From an uncultured Bacilli bacterium (GTDB lineage Bacteria; Bacillota_I; Bacilli_A; RF39; UBA660): a stretch of 12,268 nt of DNA. Made by a program: the position numbers and the translations under genes. This document shows, in pieces, positions 6,356 to 12,268 of the stretch; the stretch's first letter is position 1, and each line of letters begins with the position of its first letter. The notes under the pieces are model-generated. The model ran no database searches and had not been told where the DNA came from. It saw only the letters and a list, made by a program, of their open reading frames with translations. The stretch lies in the NCBI GenBank assembly GCA_951800155.1, contig CATOJL010000024.1, positions 1 through 12,268 of the forward strand, given 5' to 3'.

Positions 6356-8260
6356 CTAACTCATAAAAAGTCTAACTGTTTCTCCTTCTAAAATTCGGCT
6401 ACCTTCTGTTGGGGATTGATAAGTTACCTTTTCCCCACTCCCTGTATACTCCACTTTAAATTCTTTTAAATTTTTCATCGCCTCTTTAATATCCATCCCT
6501 GTTACATTAGGTACAGAAATATACTTTTTATCATTATAATTATACTTTTTATCACTGGCACCCTTAGGAGGGTCAATATCTAAAATAGAAATGGCATCCA
6601 AAAGAACGGTTCTAGCAATAGGAGCTGCAACAGTTCCACCATATTGGACAACTCCTTTGGCATTATCTATCGCAATATATACGACAACTTCTGGGTCATT
6701 TGCTGGCAAAAAACCGATAAAAGATACAATGTAATTTCCCACCATATATCTTCCATCCTTTACTTTTTGCGCTGTCCCCGTTTTTCCTCCCACACGATAT
6801 CCATCAATAAAGGCAGGTCTTCCTGTTCCATTTGTAACAACACTCTCTAAAGCATATCGTACCTTTTCACTTGTTTCTTCACTAATCACCTTCCGTTTTG
6901 GTGTCACTTTTGTTTCTTTAATGACCGCATTCGTTTCTGGTTCATTAATGCTTTTTACAATATAGGGTTGGTATAATGTTCCTCCATTAATAGCCGCTGA
7001 TACCGCTGTAATTTGTTGGATGGGGGTAACAGATACACCTTGGCCAAACGAAGTCGTTGCTAGTTCTACTGGTCCTACTCGGTCTAATGAAAATAAGATT
7101 CCTGAAGCTTCTCCGTTTAAATCCACGCCTGTTTTGCTTCCAAAGCCAAAATCACGAATGTATTTAAATAAAGTTTCCTTTCCTATTTTTTGTCCAATAG
7201 ACACAAATCCAGGGTTGCAACTATTCTCTACCACATTTAATAAACTTTGCGCACCATGTCCCCCATGTTTCCAACATTTAATACGAGCATTTTCCACCTG
7301 AACAGAACCAGAATCAAAAAATGTATCCTTCTCTAAGTCAATTAATTTTTCTTCTAATGCTGTTGCAAGGGTAATGATTTTGAATGTAGAACCTGGTTCA
7401 TAGGTCATCCAAATCGGTAAATTTCGGTTAATTTCTTCTAAGGAATAGTCTTGGTAATTGGATGCCTCAAAAGAAGGTCTAGATGCCAAAGCCAATATCT
7501 CCCCTGTTTTAGGATCCATAGCAATACCTAATGCCTGATCTGGATTGTATTTACTTACTGCATTATCCAATTCTCTTTCTAAAGAAGCTTGCAACTCATA
7601 ATTAATCGTAAGTGTGAGATTCATTCCATCTTGCGGTTGCACATAACTTTCCGTTAGTTCTAATTTTTTACCTTTCGCATCGGATAAATATTTAATAGCT
7701 CCATAAGCACCCGTTAAAAATTTATCATAAATGAGTTCCAATCCACTTAATCCTTGGTTATCAATCCCAACAAATCCTAAAGTATGCGCCAGTAATGTAC
7801 TATAAGGATAAATTCGTTTTGATTCTTTCAATAAATAAACTCCATCTAAGTGTAATTCATTGATCTGATCTGCCACCTCATAAGTCAGTCTTCTTCCTTC
7901 TGGATGAACACGTTCCATAACGGTTCGTTTACTAGCATGAGCCAACATATCCTCATAATCTGTCTTTAAAATGGAACTAATTTTTCTAGCAACTTCCTCC
8001 TTGTCCTTTATTTGATTTGGAATAAAAACTAAAGAAACAGTCGTTTCATTATCTGCTAACACGACACCATTTCGATCATATATTTTTCCTCTATCCCCCT
8101 CTATGGGCAAATTTCTGCTCCAAAGAGAATCAGCCAATGAAGAGAGTTTTCCATAAGCAATGACTTGAATATAAAATACTTTTCCAATAATAAGTAAAAA
8201 TAAAAAAGCAATTCCAATAAAGGCAATGTTAATACGAATATGTATTTTTTTATAGAACAT
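6356..8260 (-). CDS. Class B penicillin-binding protein, FtsI/SpoVD type with PASTA domain
   Basis: 634-residue bitopic transpeptidase that cross-links peptidoglycan, outside the membrane, with FtsW as its expected polymerase partner. A short cytoplasmic tail and one membrane helix (about 11-34) come first, followed by the class B dimerisation region (GDRGKIYDRNGVVLA at 55-69). The transpeptidase domain carries the active-site STFK (Ser291, Lys294), SCN (347-349) and KTG (493-495). A single PASTA domain fills about 580-634 (SVPNVTGMDIKEAM...). One C-terminal PASTA domain is characteristic of SpoVD-like PBPs; division PBPs of the PBP2x/PbpB type usually have two or none, so either pbpB or spoVD is possible. 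GGTGAT lies just before ATG. It heads the PBP-mraY-ftsW operon and starts 64 bp after the FIST gene terminator. Confidence 0.92.
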   Translation of the reverse strand: MFYKKIHIRINIAFIGIAFLFLLIIGKVFYIQVIAYGKLSSLADSLWSRNLPIEGDRGKIYDRNGVVLADNETTVSLVFIPNQIKDKEEVARKISSILKTDYEDMLAHASKRTVMERVHPEGRRLTYEVADQINELHLDGVYLLKESKRIYPYSTLLAHTLGFVGIDNQGLSGLELIYDKFLTGAYGAIKYLSDAKGKKLELTESYVQPQDGMNLTLTINYELQASLERELDNAVSKYNPDQALGIAMDPKTGEILALASRPSFEASNYQDYSLEEINRNLPIWMTYEPGSTFKIITLATALEEKLIDLEKDTFFDSGSVQVENARIKCWKHGGHGAQSLLNVVENSCNPGFVSIGQKIGKETLFKYIRDFGFGSKTGVDLNGEASGILFSLDRVGPVELATTSFGQGVSVTPIQQITAVSAAINGGTLYQPYIVKSINEPETNAVIKETKVTPKRKVISEETSEKVRYALESVVTNGTGRPAFIDGYRVGGKTGTAQKVKDGRYMVGNYIVSFIGFLPANDPEVVVYIAIDNAKGVVQYGGTVAAPIARTVLLDAISILDIDPPKGASDKKYNYNDKKYISVPNVTGMDIKEAMKNLKEFKVEYTGSGEKVTYQSPTEGSRILEGETVRLFMS

Positions 8261-8303
8261 AGTATCACCAATACATTTTATGTTGTATTATTTTATTTAA
8301 AAC

Positions 8304-8332
8304 AAAAATAGAGCCTTATTTACTCTATTTTT
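8304..8332 (-). terminator. Strong rho-independent terminator after the FIST gene
   Basis: Minus-strand AAAAATAGAG and CTCTATTTTT (8332-8323 and 8313-8304) form a perfect 10-bp stem with a 9-base loop, ending in a U-run (UUUUUGUUUU). The FIST stop codon TAG lies in the first arm. The structure is nearly symmetrical, so it could work on both strands. It separates FIST from the PBP operon. Confidence 0.85.
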
Positions 8333-9503
8333 CACACTCCATCGTATTGTTCGCTTCCTGTTCGAAACCTGTAAAAGAAAGCATTAAATCGCCACACAAA
8401 TTTCTAGAATGATCAACATATCCATATTCACTATGTGTAAATGCCATCATAAAGGGTATATCTTTACATACAGATTTTAATGTTTTATAAATTTCATCTA
8501 AGTGTTCTTGTGTGCCATTTCCCCTTCGCACATTGTGCATAAAAAGATAAGCACCCGGTTTTTCTATCAGCCGATTTACTTTTTCAACGGCTTTTCCAAC
8601 ACCTTGAACAAAAGTGTCCTGATTCGCTTTCATTTGAATAACGGCTGTACTGGTGCAAACTTTATTGGCAACAGTTATACTCCCATCTTCATTTCCTATG
8701 AAAGGTTGATGAAGAACGATAACCTCCCCTAGTGTTTCTTTTATTCCGAAAGGTTTGGTACTTGCTATATCAGCTAGACCAGGTCCTTTTAACTCTTCTA
8801 CATCTTTTCCAACCCATGTTGCATATTTTTGTAAAGCTTTTTCATGATCGATTTCTACAATATGAAAATCTCCATCCATTTTTGTGATAATTCCCATATT
8901 ATCACTTTTTTTATACGCTCCTGTAAAAACAGTTTCCATACGTTTATCCGTATAAAATAAAATAATCCCTACACTATCTGCCATACAAATGTCCTTATTA
9001 AATAAAAAACTTCCCGTTTGCACGGTCCCACCAAAGACAGGGACATTTCCTAAAATATCTTGTACCCCTTTCATATACATTTCTTCTTCTTTTGTAGAGG
9101 ATACCATATAATAATAAGCTGGTGCATAATCCTTTTTCGCATCTTCTAAGGCCTTTAATGCAAGTTTTCGCCCCGCTTCTCTTTTATCTTCCATTTTCTC
9201 TTGGACTGCGATTCCTACTTCTAAATCTATATCATCTAAAACAATCATCCCTGCAAATCCATGATCTGATGTCACTACTCCTTCTGGGACAAGTATAGCT
9301 CCCTCTGAGATAGATCCTAAAATAGGAAGCGTAGGGGCTACTTCTTTTATCCCCTCTAGCACTTCTTCTTGTTTATAAAAATGCGATGTATATACAATAC
9401 CTACTTTCGCATATTCCACTTGTTCTAGAGCTTTTTTTGCTATTTCTATTCCCGCTTCTTTTGCATTTTCCTCTGTTGTATATCCTACTTTTGCCTTTAA
9501 CAT
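8325..9503 (-). CDS. Stand-alone FIST-domain (FIST_N + FIST_C) sensory protein
   Basis: 392-residue soluble protein of the FIST family, a small-molecule sensory module that elsewhere is joined to histidine kinase, chemoreceptor or GGDEF domains. The N-terminal FIST part (about 1-200) shows the repeated KVGIVYTS / PILGSISEG / GFAGMIVLDD pattern. The C-terminal part (about 220-375) begins EIDHEKALQKYATWVG and ends in PFMMAFTHSEYGYVD and LMLSFTGFE. No output domain or membrane segment is present, so it must act with a partner or as a binding protein; amino-acid binding is the family proposal, not shown here. A perfect AAGGAGG four bases before ATG and its own extended -10 promoter indicate good expression. 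It is monocistronic, bracketed by terminators. Confidence 0.8.
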   Translation of the reverse strand: MLKAKVGYTTEENAKEAGIEIAKKALEQVEYAKVGIVYTSHFYKQEEVLEGIKEVAPTLPILGSISEGAILVPEGVVTSDHGFAGMIVLDDIDLEVGIAVQEKMEDKREAGRKLALKALEDAKKDYAPAYYYMVSSTKEEEMYMKGVQDILGNVPVFGGTVQTGSFLFNKDICMADSVGIILFYTDKRMETVFTGAYKKSDNMGIITKMDGDFHIVEIDHEKALQKYATWVGKDVEELKGPGLADIASTKPFGIKETLGEVIVLHQPFIGNEDGSITVANKVCTSTAVIQMKANQDTFVQGVGKAVEKVNRLIEKPGAYLFMHNVRRGNGTQEHLDEIYKTLKSVCKDIPFMMAFTHSEYGYVDHSRNLCGDLMLSFTGFEQEANNTMECEK

Positions 9504-9554
9504 ATTTCCTCCTTAAAAAATAGAATACCCTTTTCCCCCTATCTTTTCTACTTT

Positions 9555-9563
9555 ATTATATCA
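9555..9563 (-). promoter_or_regulatory. Extended -10 promoter of the FIST gene
   Basis: Minus-strand TGATATAAT (9563-9555) is a perfect TGnTATAAT extended -10; no convincing -35 lies upstream, which extended -10 promoters can do without. The predicted start near 9548 gives a leader of about 45 bases ending in AAGGAGGAAAT. Confidence 0.55.
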
Positions 9564-9616
9564 TTCCTGCTCTAATTTTAAAGTCCTTATTTTTGATTTA
9601 ACAGTAACTTTACATG

Positions 9617-9663
9617 AAAAAAGACTTGGTAGAAAGAAATATATATTTTCCTCACAAGCCTTT
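9617..9663 (-). terminator. Rho-independent terminator after the DUF308-like/papain-like gene
   Basis: Minus-strand AAAGGCUUG and CAAGUCUUU (9663-9655 and 9628-9620) pair over 9 bp (one G-U), with a 26-base A/U-rich loop that can fold further, followed by a U-run (CUUUUUUC, down to 9617). The large loop makes it less canonical than the one at 8304-8332. Confidence 0.6.
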
Positions 9664-9704
9664 AAAGAAAGATGTCTATATAAGTTATTTTTTGATGCAT
9701 CTTT

Positions 9705-10994
9705 TCATTTATGAATGTTTCCCTTATGATAAATTTGTTTCGAAACTACATTACTATCTTTCTTAACATATTCTCTTTCTAAGAAATCATAATAAGTTCC
9801 CGGTGTAATAATTCCTCGCATTTTTAAAACATCAGCTCCACTTGATCGCAAGATTTTATCAACCAGAGCCCCACAATTATTTCCTAAAATAAAGAAAGTT
9901 TTTAATTTACCATTTGTAAATTTATAGAACTTAGCTTTTGTATTTTTGTAAAGCATACTAGCATAATCTGTGTATTCTTCCTCTTTTATATTTTTATCAT
10001 TTTCTAAGGCACGCACATATTTAGGTTTCCATTCTTCTAACGATTCAAAAATATGCTCTAGTTCTTGTATTACTTTTTCCTTTTGCCCCTTACTTAATTT
10101 AATACCAAAAGCAAAGATTGTTTTCTCACTATATTCTACACAAAAACGAATGTATTCTTTCTTTGAACAAGTAAATACAACCCCTGAGCCGATTCCATCT
10201 CTTAACTTTCTAGTATCCATATCATAGTTTCCATAAGAAACAATATGTCCATCAAAACATAAATCAACATGTCCTAATCTCCCTGTTCCTTGCATAGAAA
10301 CATGAACAAAAATTTCTAAATCAACTTTTTCCTGTTTTTTATGAAAATCAAGTTCTATATTTTTATCTTCTCCTAAACGATTAATTTTTTGAAGAATAGA
10401 TAAAGGAATTAAGGCATCAATAAATGGAGGAAGCGGCAAATGAATTCTTTTAATATGAATATCTTTTTGATCTAGAAAATCAAACAGATAATCTATTCCT
10501 AAAAGTAAAACATAGCCCCCTATAATATATAGCATAATATCCATATGAATTTTTGGTGCGAAAAAACAAATAATTCCAAAAACAAAAGAAATGAAGCCTT
10601 CTAAAAAATCTTTAAAGATTCCTTTTAATTTATCTTTTTTCATAAGATAACAACTAATAAATTTTATCAATCCATTAAATATAAAATAAGTAGAAAATAC
10701 CATAATTAAGATAGCTTTGGGTATATCAATAAAAAAAAGCGCAATTAATACAAGTAATGTACTTCCTATTGCTTTAGAAAGTACAATTTTACTTGTTTTT
10801 TTACTAGTAAACATTGTAAATAAGTCTTTAATACAAGAGATAAGCATAATTAAAAGAATAATCTCTATAAAACTAGAAAATAGCTCATGATTAAAAATAA
10901 TAATCAGTATTCCTGTTATTATATAAGTAAGAGAAAACGCAAAATAATTATTTTTTTCTATATAATAACTTAATGTATTTAAAATTTTATCCAT
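9705..10994 (-). CDS. Membrane protein fused to a permuted NlpC/P60 (papain-like) domain
   Basis: 429 residues in two parts. Residues 18-175 hold about six membrane helices in short hairpins, resembling the HdeD/DUF308 family. Residues 220-429 form a soluble domain with the marks of circularly permuted NlpC/P60 (papain-like) proteins: His242 in GRLGHVDLCFDG, a following strand IVSYGNYD, and Asn373-Cys374 in NNCGALVDKILRSSG. In permuted families (DUF4105-like, YiiX, LRAT-like) the His precedes the nucleophilic Cys, as here. Known members include amidases, peptidases and lipoprotein N-acyltransferases, so an acyl-transfer or amide-cleaving role at the membrane is an inference. Which side the domain faces is not settled. 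The start has GAAGTGA upstream of ATG. It is monocistronic, with terminators on both sides. Assignment of both domains rests on motifs read by eye. Confidence 0.65.
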   Translation of the reverse strand: MDKILNTLSYYIEKNNYFAFSLTYIITGILIIIFNHELFSSFIEIILLIMLISCIKDLFTMFTSKKTSKIVLSKAIGSTLLVLIALFFIDIPKAILIMVFSTYFIFNGLIKFISCYLMKKDKLKGIFKDFLEGFISFVFGIICFFAPKIHMDIMLYIIGGYVLLLGIDYLFDFLDQKDIHIKRIHLPLPPFIDALIPLSILQKINRLGEDKNIELDFHKKQEKVDLEIFVHVSMQGTGRLGHVDLCFDGHIVSYGNYDMDTRKLRDGIGSGVVFTCSKKEYIRFCVEYSEKTIFAFGIKLSKGQKEKVIQELEHIFESLEEWKPKYVRALENDKNIKEEEYTDYASMLYKNTKAKFYKFTNGKLKTFFILGNNCGALVDKILRSSGADVLKMRGIITPGTYYDFLEREYVKKDSNVVSKQIYHKGNIHK

Positions 10995-11062
10995 AATATC
11001 ACTTCTATATTTATCATATCAAAAAATGACTTCAAAATGCAATATACTTAGAAAAATAGAAT

Positions 11063-11096
11063 AAAAAAGGACCACTTATCTATAAGGATCTCTTTT
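11063..11096 (-). terminator. Rho-independent terminator after the signal-anchored surface gene
   Basis: Minus-strand GAUC-CUUAU and AUAAG-U-GGUC (11090-11082 and 11080-11071) form a stem with one bulged U (and a G-U pair), followed by CCUUUUUUA. The outer A-run before the stem can pair with the U-tract. It lies just after the stop at 11111. Confidence 0.6.
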
Positions 11097-11110
11097 ACTT
11101 TATATAAGAT

Positions 11111-12220
11111 TTATATACCTAAGGTATAGGGAGATTGTCTTGTTCCATCTCCTCCTGTTATTTTTAAATCCGATTTTAATGTCACAATAGGTCTAACACT
11201 TAAAGAAGGACCTGCAAAACTACTTCCACCAAACGAATACGGACCATTACCCCTACCGGGATTACCGAATCGACATACTGCTATAATAACTCCATCTCCA
11301 TTAATATGACGTAAACACCATTCATAGTCTGAAGTCATCCATTCACTACCAGAACCAGTATAACCCCTTCCTCCTCGGGAAGCAACAAAATACCCACTGT
11401 TAGAATTTTCCAATTGGTCTACTTTCTTTGCAGTTAAAGTACCAATTGCATTCTCCACCAAATTTTTATCCATCACAAAACCTTCATCTGGAACTCCAGC
11501 ATCTGGAACAGATGCTAATGTCTCTTTTGCTTTTCCATCATATCCCATATGTCTAGAGCCTACCGTTATTCCTTCGGTTTCATAATGTTTTGCTATTGAA
11601 TTTAATATTTCTATATACCTCATATACCCTATTCCACTTTTAAATCTTCCTGTACTACTAGATACATATTCAGATACTATATCTACTGTTCCGGCTTCGT
11701 TTTTCCGTATTACCCTCCATAAATTTAACTCTTTAGGATTAATTTCACTAAAAACATAACTTTCAAGTATACCACTGCTAGTTTTAAAAACAGACTGAAT
11801 GGTCGTATAGCTTATATAATCACCTAATTCAAACATTTGGGCAAGTGGTACCCTTTTTGAACCTACTATTTTCTCCCCATTTACCCAAGCAATTTTTCCT
11901 TCATCAATATTTTCAGGTTTTGCATCCCCTGGAGTCTGACTAACTAATGTTGGTGCGACATAAGTCCCTGTTATTTGCTTTCCTCCAACTAATGCTGTTC
12001 TTCCTTTTAATATTTGAGAAGCAGTCGCATTTCCATAATTTGCTTTCGTATATAAATCATCTAAGGCATTCTGCACGGTTACTTGATTATTCTTATTGTA
12101 ACTTACTCCATTCGATGGCGGACTCATACTTGCTGCATTTATACTTAGTGTGGCTATAATCATACATAGTAATACTACCTCTATTCCTATCATTATTTTA
12201 TGTCTCTTTTTCTCACTCAT
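11111..12220 (-). CDS. Signal-anchored surface protein with tail-fibre-like repeats
   Basis: 369 residues. A positively charged start (MSEKKRHK) and one hydrophobic helix (about 9-30, ending SINAAS) form a signal peptide or N-terminal anchor. Residues 47-60 (VTVQNALDDLYTKA) precede two copies of a motif common in phage tail-fibre and adhesin-like proteins: NATASQILKGRTALVGGKQI (64-83) and NIDEGKIAWVNGEKI (104-118). The remaining two thirds has a Gly/Ser-rich fold ending in SLSVRPIVTLKSDLKI..GDGT..SPYTL, a C-terminal pattern I associate with secreted proteins of uncultured gut Firmicutes (memory, not searched). No catalytic motif is evident, and a surface or adhesion role is inferred. GGAG lies 7 bases before ATG. 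A TATAAT at 12266-12261 provides a likely -10. Confidence 0.75.
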   Translation of the reverse strand: MSEKKRHKIMIGIEVVLLCMIIATLSINAASMSPPSNGVSYNKNNQVTVQNALDDLYTKANYGNATASQILKGRTALVGGKQITGTYVAPTLVSQTPGDAKPENIDEGKIAWVNGEKIVGSKRVPLAQMFELGDYISYTTIQSVFKTSSGILESYVFSEINPKELNLWRVIRKNEAGTVDIVSEYVSSSTGRFKSGIGYMRYIEILNSIAKHYETEGITVGSRHMGYDGKAKETLASVPDAGVPDEGFVMDKNLVENAIGTLTAKKVDQLENSNSGYFVASRGGRGYTGSGSEWMTSDYEWCLRHINGDGVIIAVCRFGNPGRGNGPYSFGGSSFAGPSLSVRPIVTLKSDLKITGGDGTRQSPYTLGI

Positions 12221-12260
12221 ATTTATTCTCCATTCTACATACTATTATTACTATGTATAC

Positions 12261-12266
12261 ATTATA
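12261..12266 (-). promoter_or_regulatory. Putative -10 box of the signal-anchored surface gene
   Basis: Perfect minus-strand TATAAT, about 40 bp before the start codon; the -35 would lie beyond the window edge, so it cannot be judged. The box is part of a near-palindrome GTATACATTATAC (12255-12267). Confidence 0.35.
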
Positions 12267-12268
12267 CC

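Noticed and set aside
8275..8305. Promoter for the PBP operon (TTGTTT, 19 bp, TAAAAT on the minus strand)
   Set aside because: The spacing is too long and the -35 weak; a promoter is expected here after the strong terminator, but I cannot single one out in such AT-rich sequence.
9672..9680. Third TATAGACAT copy as another promoter or operator
   Set aside because: No -10 at suitable distance on the minus strand and no partner arm nearby; it lies between a stop codon and a terminator, so chance is likely.

Overview
The window looks like chromosome from a low-GC, AT-rich Firmicutes-type bacterium, perhaps an uncultured gut member of the Bacilli/Mollicutes-related or Clostridia lineages. The evidence is the A+T-rich codon use, strong AAGGAGG-type ribosome sites, sigma-A-like promoters, a SpoVD-type penicillin-binding protein with a C-terminal PASTA domain next to MraY and a FtsW/SpoVE protein, and short surface proteins with collagen-like or beta-helix repeats. 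The lineage is my inference; there is no rRNA or other marker gene here.

Layout. At the left edge (1-1940, + strand) is the C-terminal part of a large serine recombinase. It is followed 38 bp later by a secreted beta-helix-like surface protein that ends in a rho-independent terminator. Everything from 1939 to the right edge is on the minus strand. Read in transcription order (right to left), these are: a signal-anchored surface protein with phage-tail-fibre-like repeats (12220-11111); a two-domain protein with a membrane N-half and a cytosolic or extracellular permuted-papain-like C-half (10994-9705); a stand-alone FIST-domain protein (9503-8325); a tight division/peptidoglycan operon PBP (FtsI/SpoVD), MraY, FtsW/SpoVE (8260-4252); a 369-bp spacer with paired inverted repeats; an operon of PfkB-family kinase, Smr-domain protein and an unknown protein (3882-2255); and a very short collagen-like protein (2133-1939).

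How the genes fit together. PBP, MraY and FtsW supply three steps of septal wall synthesis: lipid I formation (MraY), glycan polymerisation (FtsW) and cross-linking (PBP). The usual intervening murE, murD and murG are missing, so this is a stripped-down dcw cluster. The kinase operon looks metabolic but its substrate cannot be read from sequence. The recombinase marks the probable edge of a mobile or formerly mobile region that may include the adjacent surface-protein gene and may have cut short the collagen-like gene.

Most novel-looking points: the membrane/papain-like fusion with a His...Asn-Cys arrangement (possible acyltransferase or amidase); two TGTCTA...TAGACA inverted repeats in the spacer upstream of the kinase, one overlapping a good promoter and the other holding a perfect Shine-Dalgarno with no start codon; the truncated collagen-like gene; and the reduced dcw cluster.
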